A stretch of 18,766 nucleotides of DNA, taken from contig MU129188.1 of assembly GCA_014904985.1 (NCBI GenBank), forward strand, positions 35,233 through 53,998. Reading direction: 5' to 3'. Position numbers and translations under genes: made by a program. A model generated the notes under the pieces. It was not told the DNA's origin. It was given only the letters and a program-made list of their open reading frames with translations, and searched no databases. This document shows positions 8,527 to 18,534 of this stretch, in pieces. The stretch comes from Hydnum rufescens UP504. Its lineage: Eukaryota > Basidiomycota > Agaricomycetes > Cantharellales > Hydnaceae. How positions within the stretch are numbered: the stretch's first letter is position 1; each line of letters starts with the position of its first letter.

Positions 8527-9012
8527 TAATCTCTATGAGTTTACTAGGGTTGCTCTCGGGTTTGTGCTTGAAAAATCAGGCTTGCTAGGCCATATTTTTT
8601 GGCACTGGGTCCCCCTCAAAAATACTGGGGGTTCGGGGGCTACCGCCCTCGAGAAGCTCTTGGGTATGAGGTCCGGGTAAACCCAAAAATGGCCAATGGG
8701 AGCCCTGCCTTTGCTTGGGTAAGCCAATGTTAGCTTCCGACAGCACTGGGCAATCTTTTGGTCCGGAATCAAAGCTTTGGGCTCGCCTTGGTCTCACTTT
8801 CACCTTCACGAGGTCGCCCACCCCTGCTTTTGTCTCACCTAACCCTTCCTGGGTAATCCTGCTGCTACACTGGCTAGGGAACCCCTTGCTATAGAGGATC
8901 CTGTTTTGTCCTACTTTCATCTCTATAATCATCTCAATCCATATTCCATGCCGTCATCACACTATCCATATTCCGTGCCATTGTGTCTTGTTTTTTTACT
9001 CCTCCCCCACAG
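8527..9012. other. Region without a supported gene
   Basis: G/C-richer than its surroundings around 8610-8860, with runs such as CTGGGGGTTCGGGGGCTACCGCC that recall tRNA-derived or LTR repeat sequence. I could not complete an A-box/B-box pair or LTR ends. Two overlapping minus-strand frames (8533-8772 and 8585-8932) give low-complexity protein and are not called. An exon of the next gene may begin within 8906-9012. Confidence 0.4.
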
Positions 9013-10734
9013 AAGTTGGAAGCAGAACAAGCCTCTATCAACTGAGTGTCTTCATACTTTTGACCTCATTCCCATGAGGCAACGAGCTCATCCTGCTCTT
9101 CTTCCGGGTAATATTAACGTGTACTTTAACAATAATCTTGGCTAAACCAAATTAATTCTCAGGTGCGCCTGCAATTCATGCTGTCTCTCAATTGGGATCA
9201 CCCTTGTCCTTTCTTCTCTCTTTCGTGCCACATAGCATCAAGGCCTTAATACTTGTGGCCTCATGCCTATGTTGCTGCTGGTGGAATCCGGTGTTGGAGA
9301 TAGCCGGTGGTTGGGTGGTTATTCAACAATCTGCTGCCATCATTCGGCACTCTGTGGCCATTATGTCTGGCGATCCTGGGTCAACGGGACCATCAGCAGG
9401 CAACAAGAGAAGCTTAAAGGAATTGGTACGAGCACACTATTTGTATGGCCTGCCACTCTAATGTGTTTTTCTCCATAGGGTGCATCATATCTGAGTGCCA
9501 AAGGAAATTTCTCTGGGGCCTCTAGTGAAATTGTACCTGAAGTATGTGCTCCATGTCGTCCATGGGGCCAGTTGTTGAACTTTTTCTTCATTTGTAGCAC
9601 ACTCATGTGCCACAGAAAATTCGGAAAATGCAGAAGGCTCTTGAAAGTAGTGAATACATTGAGGCTGAAGCTTCCCGGGGTTGCGGCAAGGGTTCAAAGG
9701 GTAGAGGGACATCATCTGCTGCTCGGGTATGACCCATTCAACCTCAAGGACGCGGACATGCGAGTGTTGGTGTGCCCCGACATGAACTCGAGGACAACAT
9801 GCGACGTGAGGATGATCATGGATGTGTGGACAAACACGGATATGAAGACCACCAACATGGTCATGCTATCAAATTTGAACATGGAAACTGGGTGCCTCCT
9901 GATATCGAATCACCTATTGACAATGATGACATAGGATTGTGAGAAGGTGCCTCGCCTTCTGGCAGTCCTATTGACATCGACCCGCAGACACCTCTTGGTC
10001 AACCTCTATTCCTTCGTGATGATACTGCAGAAATTGTGCGTCTTCTATTGTTTCTTCCCAATTCTCTACCCTAACATTCCATGCCATAGGGCCCACTCAG
10101 TGATAATGCTTCCCAACTTCTACGCAATCAGTACTTCCACATGGATTTGGATTCTCAAGACATTGAGATCCCCATCTCCGATGTTGTTGATCAAAACGAT
10201 GATCAGCTCTCCATCTCGTATGAAGACTATGATGGTGGAGGACCTCGTAGTGATCAATGGCATGCAGCATGCTTACACTACCTTTGAATCCTTCTCAGAC
10301 ACCTCCCTGATGTTGGTTCCGTTGCTTCTCTGCACGATTACCTTGGGACCACAGTTTTCACATCATACGAAGATTGGCAACAATCTTTTGGTATCGATAG
10401 CTTTGGTGAATTTGTCATGGATGATCTCCAGTTTGGACCTGCTTTCAAAGAATTTTTGAAGGCAGCCTTTGGGGACTGGCACATCGCTGAAGCTGCCATT
10501 AAAAATTTCTCTGCTGATGTTTTTGAGAACATCTGGCAAGTTGCCCAGTCATTGTCAATTAGAGACGCCCAGCAGATGGACGGATCAGTCTTCTGGGGAA
10601 CCGGTGGCGCAGTAGCTATGATCCCTGATATTATTCAATCTGCGTTTATCCACTGTCCCATAACACACGATCTGGGACTAATCGACAAGTTTCTAGTTGA
10701 TGTTATGAACATGGCCAAACGAACATACCAATGA
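9013..10734 (+). pseudogene. Unknown multi-exon gene, N-terminal block
   Basis: I do not recognise the family. Exons can be followed by frame and splice signals. An acceptor at 9011-9012 opens an exon with KPLSTECLHTFDLIPMRQ. Introns are 9108-9162 (CTAAAC branch), 9426-9478, 9542-9597 (GTATGT to TTTGTAG) and 10036-10089 (GTGCGT, CCTAACA, CCATAG). Removing them joins ...NKRSLKEL to GASYLSAKGNFSGASSEIVPE, then HTHVPQKIRKMQKALESSEY, a Gly/Lys/Arg-rich stretch, a His/Asp-rich stretch (EDDHGCVDKHGYEDHQHGH), and a conserved-looking acidic/aromatic domain (SYEDWQQSFGIDSFGEFVMDDLQ) ending KRTYQ. In-frame TGA codons lie at 9730, 9940 and 10285. The N-terminal start is uncertain: an ATG at 9363 is possible. 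The last TGA (10732-10734) may also be a decayed codon, because an intron at 10747-10806 would join this block in frame to the next one. Confidence 0.6.
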
Positions 10735-10821
10735 AACAACAAAGATGTACATCTCCAATTCCCTCTGCAACAGAAATAAATGTGAATCAGGGTTTTTTAA
10801 AAATAGGTCCTGCACCCATCC

Positions 10822-13524
10822 ATGGATGCGACTAGTTTGGCACCAGCACTAGCAACAATTCCAGTTGCACAAGGTGTCACATCGCCGGATCCTACACTCC
10901 CACTCCCACCCGCTTTAAACGAACCTGCACCCGTAAGGCATGTCCCGATATCCCACGGGTATGCACCTGCAGGTGGTCGACCTGCTTCGGCAATGTCAAT
11001 TGAAAAACCAGGTGTCCCAGTTAGGGAACCCCACATGATGTCTGAAGTGAATTTTCTTGGCAAGCTTGCACAGGCGGCTCTTGTGGAGGAGAACAATTGG
11101 GACAATGATGATAGTGAATCGGAGTTTGGGAGGCCTGACTCCAAAGACACTGATGACAAGGGCACTGATGTCAGCTTTGAAGAAAGCAATGATGCTGGCC
11201 ATAGAAAAAAATCTCGACCAAAGTGCCCTTGAAGGATGATGAAGCAGAATGCTAAACCCTTGCGAGGTGAAAGTGCCAACGTCCCCGACATGGAAACAGA
11301 ACTCCTAAACCTTCAAGCTCAAGATGTTTATGACAACAATCAATTACGAGACGACACTGTCAGCCACAACAAAGACAGCAAAGGTTTAAATGAGGGACTA
11401 CTCTCATTGGACCAAAAGAAAATGTGTCGGGCACTATGGGGCCAATATATGAAGGCAGTGAACTTTCTGGCGAAAAGCTGGGCCATGAAACCGTACAGAA
11501 TTCTTTCAGAAGGTGGTGCCATTCTGCCAGTCTCGACTGGCCAAACTGAAAATCTATGGAATGCTTTCTTGCATTCCGAGAAGGAGAAATGACATCCAGA
11601 CAGTATGGAACAAAATTTTTATAATATGGTTTATTTGGTTTGTTCACTGGCACAACTCCATGATTTTACAGAACCCTTGAGGGATTGGACTGTACGAATG
11701 AAGGCTGAATATGCAAAGTTATGCGAAGGCTTAAATGTGGATGAACTTGCTGCCAAAAAGGATGCCCTTGTCAAGGCTCTGCATGAAAAGAGGGGTGCTC
11801 GGGACTTCGAATGGGCTGAGGAAGGTCGACATGGAGCAGTTATGGCCAGGAACGCTGAAATGATTAAAAAGAAGGTAAGCTAGCCTGCGATTCAAATATT
11901 CCGACACTGCTGTTGACATGATTCATAGGCCTTGCATTTGCATATGTTCTCAAACATAGCCCTGGTCGCATTTCTGATTAATGAAGACCTTGGTGATGGA
12001 CATGCGACATCACAAAATTGTACGATCACTGGATCACCTGAGCTTACGCAAGCCTTGGACCCGTTCAAGACAGATATCCTCAATTCACTCTTTGATGTTG
12101 TACGAACTGCTGGGTGCATGCCTTCCATTTTCTCTCGCTTGTTCAACTGGATGCTAAGATATCATCAATCCAGTAAAGCAAATAGACCCTCTGGGACAGA
12201 TGAGATGGCATGTGAGATTGAAGACAAGAAGCGCGAGGTGTCAACAAATCGTGATACAGCCAATGCTGCTCTAGCATCTTTTATGAAACCCATACTAGGT
12301 ACGTAATGGACTCAACCTTATCAGCCTGGTTGTGCATTTACCACTGCAATATCTATAGAGCCACATGGTATTGGCACCAAGAAGACCAAGATGGGCCTCA
12401 GCTGGGCCTTTCCTGGGAAACACTTAGGCCTTAGACTATGCACAAAGAAAATCACGTTGGTTGGCTGGCCCGATGAGCTTCCTGTTCTTCTTCCTGATGG
12501 GTCAAAGTATTCGAGGGATGATTTGTTGCCATTCATCAATAATTGCGCCTTCAATCCGGCATGCCATATACAGGTTCAAAAATGGGAAACGTGTAAGTGT
12601 TTTGTTTTATTGTAAGCCATATATCTGCTGAGATCTGTGGAATGTATTGCTAGCTGGGCAGAATTCTGATTTCACAGATTACCCACTCATCAAAAACAGG
12701 AACGGAGATGACATCCTTCGTGTATGTGATCTCAAACGTTGGGAACCGAAGAAACATGGGGTGTGCAAATGAGGCCGGATGAGTAAAGTTGAGTCTGATG
12801 ACTCAACTGCTTCAAATGATGATGTTTCTCCCTTGCAATCACTTTCACATTTGAGACCTCATCAGCCTGCTAGAGTATGCTCTCACTCGCGCTATCAGTC
12901 CCGCTCCCGACGACGTGCCAATACTCACTCATGCTCTCGGTCCTGCTCCTGTCAACATGCCAATGTGCATTCACGCTCTCATTCCCACTCACGCCATCAT
13001 TCCCACTCTCATTCCTGCTCTCGTCGTACTTCTAATGCAGATCCGCGCTCTCAAATCCAAAGCCCTGACGAAGATGAACTGCTACATCAAGAGCGGCAGC
13101 CTCAGCCACGACCAAGACTGCGACCAAGACCACGACCAAGGGGGGCCATGGCCCAAAATAATTCCCAGCCTCACTCCCTGCTTCCCTGCCATCTTCCTCC
13201 TCATCGACTCACCATGCACATTGAGAACAGGGAGGTATGGAAGATGAGACAGAGAACTCACACAGTGTGGTCGATCCTATACCCTCCATGGTGTCAAGTC
13301 GGGCACCAATTGGACGGCTTGTCAATCCTGAGGCCACCTCAGGGGGCGCTCGTTTGTCTTTGTCAGATTTGGTGACAACGACAACAGCATCATCCAACAG
13401 GTCATCAATTCCTGGTCAGTCACGAAGTGTGCAATCCTCTACTCAATCCTCCGCTCGTAATCTTTCTTCAATCATAGAGGGTCAAGAGAAAGACACAATA
13501 GGGACACTACTTTGGACCTCTTAG
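10822..13524 (+). pseudogene. Unknown gene with Ser/Arg/His-rich tail, C-terminal block
   Basis: Family not recognised. The first in-frame ATG is 10822, though the frame is open from 10807 if spliced to the previous block. Order: a Pro-rich start; an acidic segment (NNWDNDDSESEFGRPDSKDTDDK); a basic linker; a helical domain (LSLDQKKMCRALWGQYMKA and onward) with Glu/Lys-rich helices; an intron 11875-11928; a helical stretch (FSNIALVAFLINEDLGDG); a module KKITLVGWPDELPVLLPDGS near 12450; an intron 12593-12677 (phase 1, GTAAGT to TTCACAG); then RVCDLKRWEPKK. It ends in a low-complexity RS/SH tail (12860-13050) and a Ser/Thr-rich end. In-frame stops: TGA at 11230, 11590, 12770 and 13222, TAA at 12304; one frame change near 13155. 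The WP-containing module suggests a gene multiplied with transposons, but I cannot name it. Confidence 0.6.
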
Positions 13525-13561
13525 GCTGGCTTCCACTACGCAGGAAAGGACCTAAGAGGTC
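13515..13561 (+). other. Hairpin across the stop codon of the unknown gene
   Basis: GACCTCTTAGG at 13515-13525 and CCTAAGAGGTC at 13551-13561 are perfect 11-base complements with a 25-base loop. The TAG stop of the preceding frame (13522-13524) lies in the stem. It marks the border between gene and satellite. It could be an RNA 3'-end structure or the edge of the repeat array. Confidence 0.6.
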
Positions 13562-13569
13562 TCAGGCTG

Positions 13570-15420
13570 CTAAGTGACCACTAGGTCAAGTGAGGCTGCT
13601 CATAGGGTCTGAGAGCTTCAGGAGCTGATACTGTCTCATTGGAGCCTCATTTGCTTTGACATTGGAGCTGCTTCAAGGCACTATTGGAGCTACTCCTAAG
13701 CTGTTAATACTACTGTACCTATTATGACCAGCTCATTTCTGCATTCAGCAGCTGCTCTTGAGGGGCCGAGTAGCTGCAACAAATTAGCAGCCTCAATAAT
13801 TCTATATTCTAGTGGCTCATTTCTTCCTTCAGGAGCTATTCCCCATAGAGCAGCTACTGGTATTAATCCAAGTAGCTGCTCATTGCTCTGTTTCAAAGCT
13901 ACTCACCTTGGAGCAGCTACTAGTCTTCACTCAAGTAGCTCCAATACATCAGGAGCTCCAATCAATTCTTCATTGGAGCCACCCATTTCTTAATTTAGCA
14001 GCTGCCTTTGATTTGAGCAGCTGAAAGAAATAAGCAGCTCCAATTAATTCTTCTTTCAGGGGCTGCTCCCCATAGAGCAGCTACTGGTATTAATCCAAGT
14101 AGCTGCTCATTGCTCTGTTTCAAAGCTACTTACCCTGGAGCAGCTACTAGTCTTCACTCAAGTAGCTCCAATACATTAGGAGCTCCAATCAATTCTTCAT
14201 TGGAGCTACCCATTTCTTGATTTAGCAGCTGCTTCCATTTGAGCAGCTCCAATTAATTCTGTATTGCAGCTGCTCATTCCTTCATTCAAGAGTTCCTCAC
14301 ATTGGAGCAGCTACTAGTTTTGGCTCCCAGTAGCTCCAATGGATGAGGAGCTCCAACTACTTCTATAGTGGAGCTGCTCATGCCTTCATTCAGCAGCTAC
14401 TCTCCATCCCAGTAGCTGCAAAAAATGTGCAGCCTCAATTAAATCTATATTGAAGCTGCACATTCCTCCATTCAGCAGCTCCCCTCCCCACAGCAGCTAC
14501 TCATCTTGATTTAGGGAGCTCCAATAGGTGAGGAGCTCCATTTAATCCTACATTGCAGCTGCTCATGCCTTGATTAAGCAGCTACCTTTGATGCAAGCAG
14601 CTCCAATCACTTGATATTGAGGCTGCTCATTCCTTTCCTCACTAGCTACTCACCCTCATACAGCTCCTAGTATTGACCTGAGCAGCTGCAAAAAATGAGG
14701 GAGTTCAATTCATTCTACATTGGAGCTTCTCATTTCTTCATTCAGGAGCTACTCTCCCCACAGCAACTACACTAGTCTTGATCCATGCAGCTACTCATTT
14801 CCACATTCAGGAGCTACTCACCTTGGAACAGCTGTAACAAATCAGTAACTCCAATGAATTTTCTATGTTGGAGCTGCTCATGTCTCCATTTAGCAGCTAT
14901 TCTCCTTGATGGCAGCCACTATCATTAACTCCAGCAGCTGCAATGAATGAGGACTCCCCATTAAATCTCCATTGGAACTGCTGATTTCTCCATGCAGGAG
15001 TCAGCCTTCTTGCAGCCACCACTAGTACTGATCTATGCAGTTGCAACAGGTGACAAGCTCAAATTGATTCTATATTCAAGCTGCTCATTCTCCATCCAGC
15101 AGCTATCCTCCTTATGACAGCTCCAAGTATTGACCCAAGCAGCTGCAGTAAATGAGGAGCTCCTATCAATTCTATAGTGAGGTTGCTAATTCCTCCATTC
15201 AGCAGCTACCTTTCCCACAGCAGTAACTAGTACTGATCCAAGGAGCTCCATCTGGGTATTGGTTGTCTTTCTGGCACTGGTATTAATGACCCAAGTAGCT
15301 GCTCATCAGATGCTATTCCTCTTACAGCAGCTACTTGTATTGATCCAAGTAGCTGCAAGAAATGAAGAGCCCCAAAATAACTCCACATGGGAGCTGCCCA
15401 TTTCACCCCCTTCAGCTATC
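13570..15420. repeat. Degenerate satellite built on GCAGCT/AGCTGC
   Basis: About 1.85 kb of loosely tandem units, roughly 65-105 bases each, combine GGAGCTGCTCATTCCTTCATT, CAGCAGCTACT and GGAGCTCCAATTAATTCT-like strings. GCAGCT or AGCTGC appears every few dozen bases, often as CAGCTG. Many units hold a short inverted repeat: GAGCAGCTACT (13848-13858) pairs perfectly with AGTAGCTGCTC (13871-13881) across 12 bases, and GCAGCTACTT (15327-15336) pairs with AAGTAGCTGC (15347-15356). A block from 13844 recurs 227 bases later at 14071 with five substitutions, all transitions, in about 155 bases. Short open frames here are by-products. No gene is supported. Confidence 0.88.
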
Positions 15421-15465
15421 TCAAAAACTGTAAGCACAGTATTAACACATCACTGCCTAACTGGC

Positions 15466-16830
15466 TTAAAGTCCACCTATTTCATCTTCCCAACTTTCAC
15501 AGTCCTCCTCCATCCTAGACTGCAAAACAAACTCTACTAAGTAATCATCTACCTCCGTCTCCTCAGGCTGCAATTCCTCTATAGTGGTCCCATCAATCTC
15601 CTCTTCTTCTGGACTGAAACCAACATTTTGCAGGTCTCCTGGTAACTCCTTTTCCATACCTTTCAGATGTTCTGGCCATGGCAAGTCACGCCCTAACTGT
15701 ACAGTTTTCAGGACTGCCCACCAGGTAATCCCAAGTGAGTGTAACCACTTCTTGCAATTGTTCAGCTGGAATGTAAGAGCAGGATCTAGAATGGGCCCAG
15801 CCACAGCACATCAGATAGTATCTGAAGACTTGACAAATGAGAACAAGCCTTTGCAATCCAGTTGTACACACTGCGTTGCCTCCCATTCCTCCGTGAGCCA
15901 CAGTGCCAGTGCCCGGAACTCATGGCAGAGCCGGACAATCTCCTCGCGTGCGCGATCAAATACCTGGATGGCCTTGATACCTTCTCGGGTGGCATCATCT
16001 GCAAGCCAAGCAGGAGGTGTATCCCCCTCATCCAGATCGAGACCCGCATCCTCCCACACACTTTCATCAAGATCTATGTTAAAGAGTCAGTCTATGTCAA
16101 TTTCCTTTGGGATCTGTTTTTTCGCGTGCACTGTTGATCGCTGTTTCAAGTCTTTGAGGCGGCTGCAAATTTCATTGTAACGTCGGGCGAGTCTCTTGAT
16201 CCCAGGGGACCGCCGTTTTGATGGCATCAGCTGTTTGGAGCATGGCCTTATGATCTGTGAAGGATAAAGTTCAATGTTATTACAATAGAGCAAGCTTGAT
16301 CTCGTACCTAAAGATGCCCGAAAGTAGGCACGTTCCAGTCGTTCTGATTCAAAGCGACGTTCGCGGCACACGGTTCCGAACCCGTTGTTTTTAATGCACG
16401 AGCTTGGAGCGTAGTGCCAGGAAAGCATCACTTGAGCCTGGCGGAAAGTTCTGGCACATGCGTTGTCTTGGTCCATCAGCTGTTGGACACCCTTTCTTAA
16501 AGCCGATGATGTGCCATTGGATGCCTCTAAGTCAGCTTGTTGAATCGAGAAGCAGCGGGACGAAGCGATGAAACTGTAAGCCAAGCATTTTAGTATGACT
16601 CCAATGCAGTAGTGAAGGAATAAACATATGCCCAAATGCGACACATAGGATGATCCGTTGAGTAAATTCCATTCCCTCTCGCATCCCTCCACCATCTGTG
16701 TGCCAAATTCAGGGTTTTTGTAGGGTGGTAAGATAGTTGGCAGGGCCATTGATGGCATAAGAGTGGAACATGGGGGTGGAAAATTTGAGGTGTGGAAGAC
16801 ATTGCGGCAAAAGCTGCCACTGCCCACAAA
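15466..16830 (-). pseudogene. Second KDZ transposase, C-terminal fragment
   Basis: Read on the minus strand, the remnant opens with HQWPCQLSYHP (near 16760) and, after a frame change, VEGCEREWNLLNGSSYVS, matching the FHAYGHQWACQL and DGEGCERFW region of the other KDZ copy. Then come ERLERAYFRASL, an intron (16255-16307), DHKAMLQTADAI, RRSPGIKRLARRYNEICSRL and the diagnostic LFNIDLDESVWEDAG...PPAWLADDATREGIKA. It ends in an acidic tail with TAA at 15466-15468. In-frame TGA codons lie at 16087 and 15811, and another frame change near 16215. The CxC cluster and the first catalytic Asp are missing, so only about the last third remains. Its sequence differs clearly from the first copy, so it is a different KDZ lineage, not a duplicate. 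It faces the plus-strand gene across the satellite. Confidence 0.87.
16255..16307 (-). other. Spliceosomal intron in the second KDZ fragment
   Basis: The 53-base segment starts GTACGAG, has a TAATAAC/TTGAAC branch region, and ends CTTCACAG. Removing it joins FRASL to DHKAMLQTADAI in frame at the linker between the catalytic core and the C-terminal domain. It lies at a different protein position from the intron in the other KDZ copy. Confidence 0.75.
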
Positions 16831-17397
16831 TCATCAGTCAGAGATTAACTCCGGGAGAAAATAAATTTACATACAATTCCATTTCACGATGCATCGCACA
16901 TATACATAAAAAGGACCCTACAGTGAATGATCCCTGGGAGCCCAAAGGAGTTTATGTTCATCATTACAATGAAGTACAATTTCACATCCCATTAGGAACA
17001 CATGGACCCAAATAACGTGTCATAGTCGGCCAAACCCAGGCACCAAGAGACTTTATCCTGCATGTTCCTTCCGACACCCACCGCTGATGAAACGGTAGTC
17101 TTGGCGGGCAAGATAAGAGTCTTCACATCAAATCGATGACATCGTTAATCGACCCAATTCACCCCTTTCACGAATCGTTGGGGGGCGCTTGTCGCTGCAA
17201 AAAAGACTTTGCAGCTGCCTTGTTTCAGTGTGTATTTCGCTCATTGCAGAAGTTTTCTGACATGGAACAACATAAGTCTCGTGGTACAGGTATCAAGCGG
17301 GTAATATTGCGCCAGATCTATCTTGCTGTCCACGTTGGGTAGCCTATCCATCCCAAGCAAACAAAGTATCATGGCCTGGAAATTGGTAGAGTCAGTA
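16831..17397. other. No recognised gene; possible 5' remnant of the KDZ fragment
   Basis: I cannot continue the KDZ protein upstream of 16830 in any minus-strand frame. Splice-like signals on the minus strand (for example an ATTTCCAG acceptor near 17373 with ACTGAC upstream) suggest decayed exon material around 17250-17400. The frame there, AMILCLLGMDRLPNVDSKIDL, matches no family I know. Confidence 0.35.
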
Positions 17398-17820
17398 TTA
17401 ACGAACTTGAGACATAGAAATGTGCGCACGTACATACTGCCTCCCTTCCGGGTTGTCGACTCCCCCGAAAGCAATGCTGGGCAGTGGTACTGGGGGCATA
17501 TATACTAGGGAGTGTTGTTCTGGCAGTCGGCGTATGGTCTTCGGGTCTGTGTGATATGAACAATATAGGATTTGCTGCCAGATCATCCCAATGAGGAATG
17601 AGCGTTTGAAATTGGACCATAGTGCCCCTTTGGGCCCAGTGACAAAACAGGATTGTCTGTCAGTGATAATGTAGGCAAAGGCAGTGGGACGAGGACAATG
17701 AAGGGATATGTGATGATGATGCGAAGATGTGGTCTGAGTGGAGGATTGTGGGCCGAGTTTAAGAATGACCAGAGGCATCGAAAGGCAATCGCTGAGACTG
17801 CTGGCACGTGCTTGTCGCAT
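17398..17820 (-). CDS. Uncharacterised open frame, possible exon
   Basis: This 140-codon frame is the longest in the right-hand part of the window. It has no recognised motif. It has a His run (SSHHHHISLHC), a mixed hydrophobic stretch (SFLIGMIWQQILYCSY) and an end (AFGGVDNPEGRQY) that could splice through GTACGT near 17430 to AMILCLLG at about 17372. A possible upstream intron (GTAAGG to CATCAG) lies at about 17835-17880. The composition is not clearly protein-like, and the frame could be chance. No assignment is made. Confidence 0.25.
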   Translation of the reverse strand: MRQARASSLSDCLSMPLVILKLGPQSSTQTTSSHHHHISLHCPRPTAFAYIITDRQSCFVTGPKGALWSNFKRSFLIGMIWQQILYCSYHTDPKTIRRLPEQHSLVYMPPVPLPSIAFGGVDNPEGRQYVRAHISMSQVR

Positions 17821-18118
17821 TGATCTGACTGAACCTGATGGAGGAGATATGCATTCTCCCCTGGTTCTGCTTCCTTACCAGTGACAACTGCATTGTTCAC
17901 AAACTTCTTCCATTGAGCTGACCAAGATATGTAATATTGCAGCGCTTTCCTGAAATGCCGTCCGAAGCGTATCGCTATGATATTGTACTAAAAGGCAGCT
18001 AGTTGGAATATCGGATGATTTGTAGCATCACCTCCAATAACATGTTCCCCGTTTCCGTAAAAATCTCTCTAAGGAACTCGCCCTACCCATGTATATTGGT
18101 TGCTCCTACTTTTGAAGA

Positions 18119-18534
18119 CTGTGGATTGTAATAGTCAGGAGATCCAGGTCAAACCTGCGAGCATAGGATAATACAGGGGGTGATGGGAAAAGGCCAAGTT
18201 CGATGAAAGAAGGAGCGCTGCTGAGGCGGCCGTTGAGACAGTTAAAGGGATTTCGCGAATATACATGGAAATGCCGACTGAAAATAAGCATTCAGGTTTG
18301 AAAGGATTCTATTGGCAACATACTTTTAGATGAATGCATTGGTATATCTTTCAATGTCTGTAAGGCATCCCTTATCGCCATTGGCATGCCAGCAAATGGC
18401 ATTGAAGGCATCGAGAACCCAATTTGCTCAGCCAACACGTCTTGAAATGGAGGATAAGACGAGGAATGAGATCATTCCCACCACTGTGGCCAGGTTGCAT
18501 GCGATGTCAAGTTGCGTGGATTTGGAATGTTCAT
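18119..18534 (-). pseudogene. Possible decayed two-exon gene start, unknown family
   Basis: An ATG at 18534 opens MNIPNPRNLTSHATWPQWWE, interrupted by TGA at 18472-18474, then SHSSSYPPFQDVLAEQ, a Met/Pro-rich segment and AIRDALQTLKDIPMHSSK. A 46-base intron (18278-18323; GTATGTTG, CTGAATG, TTTTCAG) joins it in frame to IGISMYIREIPLTVSTAA and a hydrophobic SAALLLSSNLAF segment that could be a weak membrane helix. A second, very short intron-like segment (18119-18154) ends TCCACAG. The frame is lost after about 18065. The consistent splice signals make a real gene remnant plausible; the product is unknown. Confidence 0.35.

Noticed and set aside
8600..8660. tRNA gene or tRNA-derived SINE around GGGGGTTCGGGGGC
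   Set aside because: A B-box-like string is present, but I could not find a matching A box or a cloverleaf fold.
9013..13524. TET/JBP dioxygenase as the KDZ-linked gene
   Set aside because: Fungal KDZ elements often travel with TET/JBP genes, so I looked for the HxD...H iron-binding pattern and surrounding motifs in the joined exons. I could not find them.
5095..16830. A variant genetic code with TGA as a sense codon
   Set aside because: The same frames also have several indels and a TAA, and the TGA sites fit arginine codons after C-to-T change. Decay explains the pattern without recoding.
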